DNA of 32,587 bases, taken from the NCBI GenBank assembly GCA_947177185.1, contig CAMWTJ010000021.1:1-32587 (forward strand), in the 5' to 3' direction. The position numbers were made by a program, and so were the translations under genes. Of the stretch, positions 7,187-15,385 are shown in pieces. Each line of letters begins with the position of its first letter. Position 1 is the first letter of the stretch. The notes below the pieces were generated by a model. The model did not search any database. It was not told the origin of the DNA and saw only the letters and a program-made list of their open reading frames with translations. The DNA is from an uncultured Porphyromonadaceae bacterium. Lineage in GTDB: Bacteria > Bacteroidota > Bacteroidia > Bacteroidales > Muribaculaceae.

Positions 7187-7210
7187 AAACTGCCGCTCGC
7201 GCGGCAGTTT
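7187..7210 (-). terminator. Intrinsic terminator of the outer-membrane barrel gene
   Basis: AAACTGCCGC and GCGGCAGTTT form a perfect 10-base stem with a 4-base loop, followed on the minus strand by a T-rich TTTATTTT. It lies 38 bases past the stop codon of the barrel gene. Confidence 0.85.
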
Positions 7211-7226
7211 AATTTTGTCAAGTAAT

Positions 7227-7264
7227 ATCATATGCCTATGCGCATAATCATATGCCTATGCGCA
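7227..7264. repeat. Tandem 18-base direct repeat across the stop codon of the barrel gene
   Basis: The sequence ATCATATGCCTATGCGCA occurs at 7227-7244 and again at 7247-7264, a 20-base period. The inner copy contains the last codons (RIGI) and the stop of the barrel gene; the outer copy is a non-coding duplicate just downstream. Since 20 is not a multiple of three, it does not extend the reading frame. Confidence 0.85.
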
Positions 7265-7772
7265 CGCCCACCTGCAGCAGGCCCTGCGCCCCGTAGCCCA
7301 GCTCGCCGTACAGCGACACATTGCGGCTCACAGCGGCGTTGACGCCTATAGGCGAAATCTGCACGCCGAAATACGTATTGTTGTAGTTGTCGCCGCCCCA
7401 CGGTTGCATATAGCTGATTATCACACCCAGGCCGAGATGGCCGTACAGGGTGAAGATGTTGCTGCGGTAGTAGTCATAGCGTCCGTTGGCAAGAAGCACA
7501 TGGTAAGCTATGTAGGAGCGTTCGGGGCCGCCTTTGGTGTTTGTGCTCGAGAACGTGTAGCTCGGTCCCACCCACAGACGGTTGGTAAGTCTGAAGTTGA
7601 GGCCCGCTGTAAGGGCTCCCCATGCGTTCTTCACGCCGTGCCAGCCGTCGTGGCAGTCGGTGGCGTCCATCTGTGTATAGCCGCCGTAGCCTAAGGATAT
7701 TTCCGTTCGTTGGGCGTTGACGCCTGTAGCGCAGGCGAGCATCAGAGCAAAAGCAATGAGTAGTTTTTTCAT
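7248..7772 (-). CDS. Small outer-membrane beta-barrel protein
   Basis: This 174-residue protein has a clear signal peptide (MKKLLIAFALMLACATGVNAQ). The mature part alternates polar and hydrophobic residues with many Tyr, Gly and Asn, as in eight-stranded OmpW/OmpX-like barrels. Candidate strands include ISLGYGGY, WGALTAGLNFRL, LWVGPSYTFSS, FTLYGHLGLGVII and VSLYGELGYG. It ends in QVGVRIGI, a hydrophobic strand rather than the classical terminal Phe. It is a single gene with its own terminator. The specific function is unknown; adhesion, small-molecule passage or assembly-related roles are all possible. Confidence 0.8.
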   Translation of the reverse strand: MKKLLIAFALMLACATGVNAQRTEISLGYGGYTQMDATDCHDGWHGVKNAWGALTAGLNFRLTNRLWVGPSYTFSSTNTKGGPERSYIAYHVLLANGRYDYYRSNIFTLYGHLGLGVIISYMQPWGGDNYNNTYFGVQISPIGVNAAVSRNVSLYGELGYGAQGLLQVGVRIGI

Positions 7773-7830
7773 AAATAAACAGTTTTTAAGCTTTATGAAA
7801 AAACAACACGCGTCCCGCCGTAAAAGTTTA

Positions 7831-7865
7831 GCCCCCTATCCTATTATTTTTTTCGGAAAGGGGGC
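7831..7865 (-). terminator. Terminator of the LruC-type lipoprotein gene
   Basis: GCCCCCTATCC and GGAAAGGGGGC form an 11-base stem with one mismatch, 24 bases after the stop codon of the lipoprotein gene. The T-tract on the minus strand is weak. Confidence 0.55.
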
Positions 7866-7888
7866 CAAAACTTATGTTATAATGATTC

Positions 7889-10063
7889 TCAATCGATACG
7901 GCGGTATAGCAGATGGTCGTTGTGTTCGCCCACACCCGTCCAGCCGTGATGGTCGGTCGGTTTGCCTATCCATCCTTTGAAATCAGGATAGCCGCGCGTT
8001 ATATTCAGGCGCTCCATGGGCCAGCGCCAGCCTTCGGGCAGCAGAAGCATCTGCGGCGCGCGGAATTCGCCCTCGCTGTTGGCTTCGTGGTCAATCCACA
8101 CCCCCTGGTTCATCTGCGTGGCATCTTCGGGAAGAGTCCAGATATGGAAATCGTGCAGGCTCTCGCTCATCAGCCAGCCTTCGGGCACAGAGCGGCCTAT
8201 CAGCTTCACCTTGCTGAAATCGATATCGGGCGTTCCGTTGCCCACGCCGGCCATCACGCCTCGCTTCACACCCAGCAGGTCGTGGATTTCGCCGAGGGCA
8301 TGCTCGGGCTCGGTGCCGCCGAAGTACACGAAGCTTTCCAGCACGCCGCCGCACGCCAGCGGGCGTATCGTTATCATGTTTTCACCCGAGATATGATTCA
8401 CAGCGAGCACTATATCGTTGAAATCATAGTCGTCGGTGCTGCCGAGGTCCTCGCAGGCCACAATCCACTCTTTCGGCTCAGCCACGGGGAAATCGTCGGG
8501 CGTAAGGTCCGTTTCGGGCGGCCATGTGTTGTGTATGCGGAACACGATGTCGTTGATGTCGTTGTCGCCGCCGCCTTCTTCGAAGCCCACATAGTTGCTG
8601 CCGTCGAAACGATACTTAGCAGCGAATATACTGTAATTGTCGGGCTTCTCGTCCGGGGTAAAGTCATTGCCGCCCATTACATACATGTGATAGTGGAACA
8701 GATAGTAGTTCATGGCCGCGTTGCCGAAGTAGAACTTGTTGCTTCCGCTCACGCTGCCATAGAAGAAGCCTATGCGCGTGCCGGCCGGGAAGGTGTACGA
8801 GCCCTGCTCGCTGTCGCCGTGCTCGCCGAAATACACCAGCCGTATGCGCACGCTGCGGAACTGCGCGGGGCGGAATTGTTTTATCTGCGTGTTTATGGTC
8901 TTGGCGCGCGTGCTTTCAAGGTTCTCCCACTCGCCGAACACATGGTCGCCCTCATGGTTCATGTTCGGATTGTATTTGTCGGGATGCGAGCTCCACTGAT
9001 TGCAGTAGCGGAACTGCATAAGGGCATTGTTTCCGCTAAGACTGTGCTCCGGCTCCACCTCATTGCGGCGGAAAACTACGTATTTCGGAACCTCTTCAAA
9101 AAATTTCTTCGGGTCGGCGTATAACTCGGCCTCGTCTTCGGGAGAATAGTAGTAGTATCCCCAATATGTGTCGCCCTCCATGGTGCGCCACATCAGGTCC
9201 ATGGTCACGTCGCCTTCCTCCCTGACCGTCATGGTCACGTCGGGGTCCAGAATCTGCTCCTTGAAGAAATAGTGCGTCACATTGTCGTCGGAGCCGTATT
9301 CCGACTGGTCAGACTGGTTGCCGAACACACCGCGCTTTTCCTCACCTTCATCATTTATGTAGGTATGCACCACCGGCACTATGTCGAGATTGCTGAACTC
9401 GGGAGTGCGCTGGCTGTAATCGAAATTGTTCAGAGAATACAATCTCGGCACGCTCACCTCAACCTTATTGTCGATGGGGTCCATGCCGTCGTGGCCGATT
9501 ATTTTGTAATACAAATCCTCCCACGTGGTAGTGCCGTCGCCTACGTACGGCTTTATTACATCAAGGTTCCTGTCGGTCACACGCACGGTTTTGTAATCAA
9601 GCGGCGTAGCCGTCACCGGGCAGTCGCCGCCGGCTCGCGAACCATTGTCGGCTATGCGCACTGTGCCATTTTCGGGATACACATATCCGCCGAACACCAC
9701 GGTGCCGTCCGGGCGCTCAACGCGCGCGTAAAGGCTTTTGGTGCCTGTTTCAATGTCGAAACGCATCGACGCGCGGCCGCCGCTCACAGGCACCGCGGCC
9801 AATATCGAACTGCCGGGAGCGTTGGGCGAATCGGTGTAAAACCTGGCTGTGCCGCTGACGGATGGCGCCAGGGCCACCTCAGCCCTGATGGGCTCGGCCA
9901 TGCTCCAGGTGTGGTCCTTGGCCGGCACACCGAATTCTTTTATGAAACCGCGCAGATACAGCTCGTCGGTGGACAGCTGCGGCACCTCGTCGGTACAAGC
10001 AGCCGTAGCGACGGCTATTCCGGCTATCGCAGCCGCACATCTGATACTCTTAAAAATTGTCAT
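7889..10063 (-). CDS. Large surface lipoprotein with LruC/DUF4842-type C-terminal region
   Basis: This 724-residue protein begins with a lipoprotein signal ending in a lipobox TAAC, cysteine 23. The following TDE could act as a Bacteroidetes surface-export signal. The N-terminal third is beta-rich. Near residues 500 and 545 are two acidic motifs, GGGDNDINDIVFRI and DDYDFNDIVLAV, resembling DUF4114 and LruC-domain signatures, which likely bind Ca2+ (family knowledge). Proteins of this type occur as secreted or surface proteins of gut Bacteroidales and have been linked to adhesion or fimbria-like roles, but the role here is not known. Its promoter touches a 10-base C/G tract, a possible phase-variation switch. 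No partner genes adjoin it. Confidence 0.82.
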   Translation of the reverse strand: MTIFKSIRCAAAIAGIAVATAACTDEVPQLSTDELYLRGFIKEFGVPAKDHTWSMAEPIRAEVALAPSVSGTARFYTDSPNAPGSSILAAVPVSGGRASMRFDIETGTKSLYARVERPDGTVVFGGYVYPENGTVRIADNGSRAGGDCPVTATPLDYKTVRVTDRNLDVIKPYVGDGTTTWEDLYYKIIGHDGMDPIDNKVEVSVPRLYSLNNFDYSQRTPEFSNLDIVPVVHTYINDEGEEKRGVFGNQSDQSEYGSDDNVTHYFFKEQILDPDVTMTVREEGDVTMDLMWRTMEGDTYWGYYYYSPEDEAELYADPKKFFEEVPKYVVFRRNEVEPEHSLSGNNALMQFRYCNQWSSHPDKYNPNMNHEGDHVFGEWENLESTRAKTINTQIKQFRPAQFRSVRIRLVYFGEHGDSEQGSYTFPAGTRIGFFYGSVSGSNKFYFGNAAMNYYLFHYHMYVMGGNDFTPDEKPDNYSIFAAKYRFDGSNYVGFEEGGGDNDINDIVFRIHNTWPPETDLTPDDFPVAEPKEWIVACEDLGSTDDYDFNDIVLAVNHISGENMITIRPLACGGVLESFVYFGGTEPEHALGEIHDLLGVKRGVMAGVGNGTPDIDFSKVKLIGRSVPEGWLMSESLHDFHIWTLPEDATQMNQGVWIDHEANSEGEFRAPQMLLLPEGWRWPMERLNITRGYPDFKGWIGKPTDHHGWTGVGEHNDHLLYRRID

Positions 10064-10113
10064 TTTGCTTGTTGGTGTGTAAGTATTAGAACGCTTTCTT
10101 TTGTTTTAACACG

Positions 10114-10132
10114 CAAATATATAGCAAATTTA
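10114..10132 (-). promoter_or_regulatory. Two tandem -7 promoter boxes of the LruC-type lipoprotein gene
   Basis: On the minus strand TAAATTTG (10125-10132) and TATATTTG (10114-10121) both match TAnnTTTG and are 11 bases apart. They lie about 50-70 bases upstream of the start codon. The upstream box directly touches a run of ten G (minus strand). Confidence 0.7.
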
Positions 10133-10142
10133 CCCCCCCCCC
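10133..10142. repeat. Homopolymer tract of ten C (ten G on the lipoprotein promoter strand)
   Basis: Ten consecutive C residues lie immediately upstream of the TAAATTTG box of the lipoprotein promoter, followed by ATTTTTTG. Such tracts are prone to slipped-strand length change (established for phase-variable genes). Here length changes would alter promoter spacing rather than the reading frame. Confidence 0.85.
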
Positions 10143-10241
10143 ATTTTTTGTAACACATCTGACACAAAAGCCGCGTTTTTTTTGATGTTTTCACTATTCA
10201 GACCATAAAATCACTCAAATCGTACACTCCTGTCAGAGCCT

Positions 10242-10288
10242 CCGCATCCTGCGCCTCCGCCTGCCGGCTGCGGAGGCGCAGGACGCGG
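10242..10288. repeat. Large GC-rich hairpin in the divergent spacer 10064-10398
   Basis: TCCTGCGCCTCCGC (10247-10260) pairs perfectly with GCGGAGGCGCAGGA (10270-10283) around a 9-base loop, and the stem continues a further 4 pairs on each side past one mismatch. No T-tract follows on either strand, so a terminator is unlikely. The 335-base gap between the divergent lipoprotein and TPR genes holds this hairpin, the C10 tract, the promoters and no gene I can support. Confidence 0.75.
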
Positions 10289-10379
10289 GCACAGGACCGA
10301 TGCGCGCGCAATTATGCAAACATATGTGAAAGATATGCCGATTTTGCATCTTTTCGGTAGTACGATTGCGATTTTTGCT

Positions 10380-10387
10380 TAACTTTG
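10380..10387 (+). promoter_or_regulatory. -7 promoter box of the TPR gene
   Basis: TAACTTTG matches TAnnTTTG 11 bases upstream of the ATG at 10399, giving a very short leader. This argues against longer N-terminal extensions of the TPR gene. Confidence 0.65.
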
Positions 10388-10398
10388 CAACTGAAACA

Positions 10399-12417
10399 AT
10401 GATCATTTTTTCCCACATACGCAAACGCGCCGCAGCCATGGCTCTGATAGTGGCCACTGCTGCGGCAGCCTCTGCACAGATTAATACCGAACAGGTGATA
10501 CGTGTGGGCCGCAACGCCCTCTATTTCGAGGACTACATGCTATCCATCCAGTATTTCAACCGCGTGATAGATTCGAAACCGTATCTGGCAGAGCCCTACC
10601 TGCTGCGCTCCATCGCCAAATACAATCTTGAAGATTATGCCGGAGCGGAAGCCGATGCCTCGCGCGCCCTCGACCTGAACCCGTTCATAGCCGATGCATG
10701 GGAGGTGCGCGGCGTAGCGCGCCAGAACATGCAGCGCGACGCCGACGCCATCACCGACTACGAAGAAGCGCTGCGCCTGCTCCCGCGCAACCGCAATCTG
10801 CTCTTCAACCTGGCCATGGCTCAGCAGGCTGCCGACCACAAGGCCGACGCCGACTCCACATTCGGCGTTCTGCTGCGATACTATCCCAACTACGACAACG
10901 CCTACCTCGGCCGCGCGCAGCTGCGCCTCGGCGCCAACGACACCACCGGCGCCGCCGCCGACATAGAGCGCGCGCTGGAGCTGAACCCAAACGCACTCAA
11001 CGGCTATATACTCCGCGCCGACATGGCCATGCGGTCGGGCCGCGACCTGAAGGCCGCCCTCGCCGACATAAACGAAGCCGTGAAGCTGCAGCCCAAAATG
11101 GCCGGTCTGTATATCAACCGCGCGTATCTGCGCTACTCTCTCAACGACTATTTCGGAGCAATGGCCGACTACGACTACGCCCTGCAGCTTGAGCCAGCCA
11201 ATGCCACCGCCCTGTTCAACCGCGGCCTTCTGCTTGCGGAAGTGAACGCCAACGACCGCGCGCTCGACGATTTCAGCAGCGTGCTCGACATCGAGCCGGA
11301 CAATTATCGCGCGCTCTACAGCCGGGCCCTGATCCACCGCGCCAAAGGCAACTATCGTGCGGCCATAGCCGACGTAAACCGCGTGGCAGAAGCGTTTCCC
11401 GATTTCCCCGACGCCCTTTGGCTACGGGCCGACATCGAACGCTCCATGGGGCAGACCTCCAGAGCCGAAGCCACCTACAACCGCGCCAAGCAGCTTGCGG
11501 CTGCCGCACGACCCGTCGACGAAAGCGAAGCCACGGCGGCCGTCGCATCAGCCGACGTGCCCGAGGAACTGGTTTCGCGACGATTTGCCTCGCTCCTGAC
11601 CGTCGACGACAACGCCGACATACGCGAGCAGTACAACAACAGCGCCATCCGCGGGCGCGTGCAGGACCGCAATGTGGCCATCGAAATAGAGCCCATGATG
11701 GAGCTCGGCTACTATTCGGCACCGTCGGAGCTGCGCACAAACACATATTACATAAAGGAAATCGACGAACTGAACGCCACGCGTGCGCTCCGCTTCGCGG
11801 TGGTAGTGACCAACCGCCGCCCCACCCTCGACCAGGATATCATACAGCGGCATTTCAGTTCCATCGACTACTACAACTCGCTCATGTCCACGCACACGCC
11901 GCGCGCCGTGGACTACATAGGCCGTGCCCTCGATTTTGTGACCACGCGCAACTATTCTGCTGCCATCGACGACGCCACAAAAGCCATAGAACTGATGCCC
12001 GACTATGCGCCCGCCTACTGGCTGCGCGCTCAGGCACGCTACCACAAACTGCAGGTCGACCGCGACACACCCGACGAAACAGGCAGCATCGACCCCACTG
12101 CCCGCAGGCAGGTGGCGGAAGCGGCCATGACCGAAATACTGGCCGACATAGACCGCGGCATAGAGCTGAGCCCCACCACCGCCGTGGCATGGTACAACAA
12201 AGGCAACCTTATGCTTGAAAACCACGACTACACCTCGGCCATAGCAGCCTACACGCGCGCTATCGAGCTCAAACCCGACATGGGCGAGGCGTACTACAAC
12301 CGCGGATACATCTATCTCAAACTCGGCAACAGACAGGCCGGCATCTCCGACCTCGGCAAAGCCGGAGAAGCAGGCATAGTGCCGGCCTACAACCTCATAA
12401 AACGAATACGCAAATAA
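10399..12417 (+). CDS. Secreted tetratricopeptide-repeat protein
   Basis: This 672-residue protein has a signal peptide (MIIFSHIRKR then a hydrophobic stretch to ASAQ). At least nine TPR units fill the first half, for example LYFEDYMLSIQYFNRVIDSKPYLAEPYLLRS and YRAALIDVN-like units, followed by a less regular segment at about residues 380-510. A second TPR block near the C-terminus includes YNKGNLMLENHDYTSAIAAYTRAIELKP. TPRs are protein-binding scaffolds. The start at 10399 fits the promoter box at 10380-10387. The DUF4301 gene follows after 41 bases, suggesting one operon. The specific partner is unknown. Confidence 0.88.
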   Translation: MIIFSHIRKRAAAMALIVATAAAASAQINTEQVIRVGRNALYFEDYMLSIQYFNRVIDSKPYLAEPYLLRSIAKYNLEDYAGAEADASRALDLNPFIADAWEVRGVARQNMQRDADAITDYEEALRLLPRNRNLLFNLAMAQQAADHKADADSTFGVLLRYYPNYDNAYLGRAQLRLGANDTTGAAADIERALELNPNALNGYILRADMAMRSGRDLKAALADINEAVKLQPKMAGLYINRAYLRYSLNDYFGAMADYDYALQLEPANATALFNRGLLLAEVNANDRALDDFSSVLDIEPDNYRALYSRALIHRAKGNYRAAIADVNRVAEAFPDFPDALWLRADIERSMGQTSRAEATYNRAKQLAAAARPVDESEATAAVASADVPEELVSRRFASLLTVDDNADIREQYNNSAIRGRVQDRNVAIEIEPMMELGYYSAPSELRTNTYYIKEIDELNATRALRFAVVVTNRRPTLDQDIIQRHFSSIDYYNSLMSTHTPRAVDYIGRALDFVTTRNYSAAIDDATKAIELMPDYAPAYWLRAQARYHKLQVDRDTPDETGSIDPTARRQVAEAAMTEILADIDRGIELSPTTAVAWYNKGNLMLENHDYTSAIAAYTRAIELKPDMGEAYYNRGYIYLKLGNRQAGISDLGKAGEAGIVPAYNLIKRIRK

Positions 12418-12458
12418 CTCTAAGACCAACAGTGTCCAACACTCTATATACAAAAACC

Positions 12459-13970
12459 ATGCTCAACAACTCAGACCTTGAAAACCTTGCCCTGCGCGGT
12501 ATATCGCCAGAGCAGTTCGAAGCGCAGATGAAGCGTTTCGCCACCGGATTCCCCTATCTGCGCCTCCAGGACTCCGCACGCCCCGAGGCCGGCATACATG
12601 TGCTCGGCGAGGCAGAGCAGGACGCTGCCATAGCCCGCTGGGAGCGCTTTCTTGCCGACGGCGGACGCGCGGCCAAATTCGTGCCCGCATCAGGTGCGGC
12701 ATCGCGCATGTTCAAGGCCCTCTTCGCCTTTGCTGAAGGTCAGGAGCAGACGGCTCCCGAAGGCAGCCCCGTGGGCGAGCTCGTGGCCGGACTCGACCGC
12801 CTTCCATTCAAGGCGGAACTTGACGAAGCCGCTCGCGCCATGTACGGCGCCGACGCCGCCGCACTCGCCGCTGCCGGCCGCCACCGCGACATCGTCAAGG
12901 CCATAATAGCTCCCGAAGGCATGAACTACGGCGCGCTGCCCAAAGCCATGCTCACCTTCCACCGCTATGCCGACGGCTCCACGCGCACATCGCTCGAGGA
13001 ACAGCTCTATGAAGGCGTGCAGACCGTAGCGGCCGACGGACGCGTCGACATACATTTCACCGTGTCGCACGACCACCGCAAACTGTTCGAGGACAAGCTC
13101 GCCAAGGCCGTGCCCGCTGTCGAGGCTGCCACCGGCGTGAAAATCAACGTGAGCATGAGCGAGCAGAAGCCCTCCACCGACACCCCCGCGGCGGCGATGG
13201 ACGGCACACCCTTCCGCGACGACGCCGGACGCATCGTATTCCGCCCCGGCGGCCACGGAGCCCTCATCGAAAACCTCAACGACCTGGATGCCACCGTGGT
13301 GTTCATTAAAAACATCGACAACGTGGTGCCCGAAGGTCTGCGCGCCGACACCCTGCGCTACAAGCGCGTGCTGGGCGGAACCCTCATGCAGGTGCACGAC
13401 ACCATCGAGCAGTATGCCGAACTGCTCGCCTCTGGCGACTACGACCCGGCCGACCTCGCCGAGATAGCCGATTTCATGCAAGAAACACTCTGCATCACAG
13501 CCCCCGAGATAGAAGCTGCCGACCCGGACTACATGCTCGCCAAACTTGACCGCCCGCTGCGCGTGTGCGGCATGGTGCGCAACGAAGGCGAACCCGGCGG
13601 CGGACCCTACCTGGCGTTCAACGCCGACGGCTCTGCCTCGCCGCAGATACTCGAGAGCACACAGATCGACAGCAACAATCCCGAGGCCGTGGCAATGATG
13701 GCGGAAGCCACGCATTTCAACCCCGTAGACCTCGTGTGCTACGTGCGCGACCTTGACAACGAAGCCTACGACCTGCGCGAATACGTCGACCCCGACACCG
13801 GCTTTATCTCGTCGAAAAGTTTCGCCGGACGCGAGCTGCGCGCTCTTGAGCTTCCCGGCCTGTGGAACGGCGCCATGAGCGACTGGAACACCGTTTTCGT
13901 CGAAGTGCCCGCCTCGACCTTCAACCCCGTAAAGGTGGTCAACGACCTGCTCCGTCCCGCCCACCAGTAA
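12459..13970 (+). CDS. DUF4301 family protein
   Basis: This cytoplasmic protein of 503 residues (from the ATG at 12459; a GTG at 12432 would add nine) matches the Bacteroidetes DUF4301 family. Typical stretches are LRGISPEQFEAQMKRFATGFPYLRL at the start, KFVPASGAASRMFKALF, and the central GGHGALIENLNDLDA and IKNIDNVVPE. The family's biochemical function is not established; the PASGAASRM segment recalls a nucleotide-sugar transferase-like loop, which is only a hint. It follows the TPR gene by 41 bases and is followed by a strong hairpin at 13987-14023. Confidence 0.9.
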   Translation: MLNNSDLENLALRGISPEQFEAQMKRFATGFPYLRLQDSARPEAGIHVLGEAEQDAAIARWERFLADGGRAAKFVPASGAASRMFKALFAFAEGQEQTAPEGSPVGELVAGLDRLPFKAELDEAARAMYGADAAALAAAGRHRDIVKAIIAPEGMNYGALPKAMLTFHRYADGSTRTSLEEQLYEGVQTVAADGRVDIHFTVSHDHRKLFEDKLAKAVPAVEAATGVKINVSMSEQKPSTDTPAAAMDGTPFRDDAGRIVFRPGGHGALIENLNDLDATVVFIKNIDNVVPEGLRADTLRYKRVLGGTLMQVHDTIEQYAELLASGDYDPADLAEIADFMQETLCITAPEIEAADPDYMLAKLDRPLRVCGMVRNEGEPGGGPYLAFNADGSASPQILESTQIDSNNPEAVAMMAEATHFNPVDLVCYVRDLDNEAYDLREYVDPDTGFISSKSFAGRELRALELPGLWNGAMSDWNTVFVEVPASTFNPVKVVNDLLRPAHQ

Positions 13971-13986
13971 CTCTCGGCAGTACAAC

Positions 13987-14023
13987 GCAAAGCCGGAAGC
14001 CGCGCCGCGGCCTCCGGCTTTGC
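13987..14023 (+). terminator. GC-rich hairpin after the DUF4301 gene
   Basis: GCAAAGCCGGAAGCCGCG and its near-complement CGCGGCCTCCGGCTTTGC form an 18-pair stem with one mismatch, 17 bases after the stop codon. No T-tract follows, so the termination mechanism is uncertain. Confidence 0.6.
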
Positions 14024-14127
14024 TGCAAATGCGCGCCAACGGCGCTACGGCAGGCTTCCAGACCATAATTTACGTTAAAGTAGCGCGGTTTTTGTGTTAA
14101 AGTTGTGTGCATTTCAGGGAAAAAGTG

Positions 14128-14135
14128 TAATTTTG
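14128..14135 (+). promoter_or_regulatory. -7 promoter box of bamD
   Basis: TAATTTTG matches TAnnTTTG, 13 bases upstream of the bamD start. A weak TTG at 14103-14105 could be the -33 element with a 22-base spacer. Confidence 0.7.
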
Positions 14136-14148
14136 TAGACTCAAAACT

Positions 14149-14961
14149 ATGAATTTTCCGATGCGAAACTACATCCTCGTCATATTGCTTGCTCTGCTCA
14201 CGTGCTCGTGCGGCGAATATCAACGTGCTCAGAAGAGCTCCGACTTCAACTATAAGTTCGACTACGCCAAGCGAGCCTACGAAGCCAAGCACTATGTGCA
14301 GGCGGCCACGCTGCTCAAAGATTGCATCACTGTGTTCAAAGGCTCCGACAAGGCTGAGGAATCGCTCTACCTGCTCGGCATGAGCCACTACGAGAACAAG
14401 GACTACGTGACGGCCGGCCCGTATTTCCGCAGCTACTACCAGCGCTACCCTAAAGGCAAGTTCGCCGAGCTCGCGCGCTTCTACTGCGGCTACGGCTACT
14501 ACCTCGACTCGCCCGAGCCGCAGCTCGACCAGTCGGGCACCATCACAGCCATCAAGGAGCTGCAGGGATTTCTCGACTATTTCCCCCGCAGCGACAAAGT
14601 GAATGTGGCGCAGAACGCCATCTTCGAGCTTCAGGACAAACTCACCCTCAAGCAGCTGCAGAACGCACAGCTCTACTACAACCTCGGCACCTACATGGGC
14701 AACAACTACGAAAGCGCCGTGATTGTGGCAAAGAACGCCATCAAGGACTATCCCTACTCCAAGTACAAGGAAGACCTCGAGATGCTCGTGCTCAAGGCAC
14801 GCTATCAGGAAGCCGACCAAAGCGTGGAGGAACGCAAGGAAGACCGTTTCCGCGAAGTCATAGACGAGTACTACTCTTTCATAAACAACTATCCCGAAAG
14901 CCCCAACCGAGCCGAGGCCGACAATATCTTCAAGATCGCCTCGCGTTACGTTAAAGACTAA
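14149..14961 (+). CDS. bamD: Outer-membrane assembly lipoprotein BamD
   Basis: BamD is the essential lipoprotein partner of BamA in inserting beta-barrel proteins into the outer membrane. The 270-residue protein has a lipoprotein signal with cysteine 21 (LTCSC). Five TPR-like units follow, including YEAKHYVQAATLLKDCI, SHYENKDYVTAGPYFRSYYQRYP and YESAVIVAKNAIKDYPYSKY, with the typical final unit FINNYPESPNRAEADNIF. Length and layout match BamD (YfiO). The start at 14149 is 13 bases after a -7 box; an ATG at 14161 is also possible. rpoZ follows after 22 bases, a usual Bacteroidetes neighbour. Confidence 0.95.
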   Translation: MNFPMRNYILVILLALLTCSCGEYQRAQKSSDFNYKFDYAKRAYEAKHYVQAATLLKDCITVFKGSDKAEESLYLLGMSHYENKDYVTAGPYFRSYYQRYPKGKFAELARFYCGYGYYLDSPEPQLDQSGTITAIKELQGFLDYFPRSDKVNVAQNAIFELQDKLTLKQLQNAQLYYNLGTYMGNNYESAVIVAKNAIKDYPYSKYKEDLEMLVLKARYQEADQSVEERKEDRFREVIDEYYSFINNYPESPNRAEADNIFKIASRYVKD

Positions 14962-14983
14962 TATACAACACCTAATAAAACTC

Positions 14984-15319
14984 ATGGACTACAAGAAGAC
15001 CAATGCCCCGCTCAACACCGTGACCCGCGACATGATTGAGCTCTCTGAAGACACCGGCAACGTCTATGAAACCGTGTGCATCATAGCCAAGCGCGCCAAC
15101 CAGATCGCCGGCGAAATGAAGCACGACCTCGAAAAGAAACTTCAGGAATTTGCTTCGCTCAACGACAACCTGGAGGAAATATCCGAGAACCGCGAGCAGA
15201 TAGAAATCTCGCGCTACTACGAAAAGCTGCCCAAGCCCACGCTTATCGCAACACAGGAGTACGTGGACCACAAGCTCTTCTTCCGCAATCCTCTCAAGGA
15301 GCGCGACAGCCAGGACTAA
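14984..15319 (+). CDS. rpoZ: RNA polymerase omega subunit-like protein (Bacteroidetes RpoZ)
   Basis: This 111-residue protein matches the Bacteroidetes omega family, with MDYKKTNAPLNTVTRDM at the start, AKRANQIAGEM in the position of the omega core helix (the ARRAxQL-like motif), and an EKLPKPTL stretch near the end. Omega helps fold and hold the beta-prime subunit of RNA polymerase. It is in an operon with bamD. In Bacteroides, coenzyme-A biosynthesis and recN-linked genes often follow; here a convergent glycan-related gene follows instead. Confidence 0.9.
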   Translation: MDYKKTNAPLNTVTRDMIELSEDTGNVYETVCIIAKRANQIAGEMKHDLEKKLQEFASLNDNLEEISENREQIEISRYYEKLPKPTLIATQEYVDHKLFFRNPLKERDSQD

Positions 15320-15343
15320 GCCCCCTGCCCTCTCTCCATCGAT

Positions 15344-15380
15344 GCGCCCCGGCGTCCGCACCACAGCGGCGCCGGGGCGC
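15344..15380. terminator. Bidirectional hairpin between rpoZ and the DUF6056 gene
   Basis: GCGCCCCGGCG and CGCCGGGGCGC form an 11-base perfect stem with an inner CCGC/GCGG pair set separated by a bulged T. It lies between the ends of convergent genes and lacks a strong T-tract. Confidence 0.6.
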
Positions 15381-15385
15381 GCGCG

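Noticed and set aside
10242-10288. Considered as an intrinsic terminator
   Set aside because: No T-tract follows on either strand, and both flanking genes point outward, so there is nothing to terminate.
10366-10398. Longer N-terminus of the TPR protein from TTG 10366
   Set aside because: The extra codons would contain the promoter box TAACTTTG at 10380-10387, and the signal peptide begins at the ATG at 10399.
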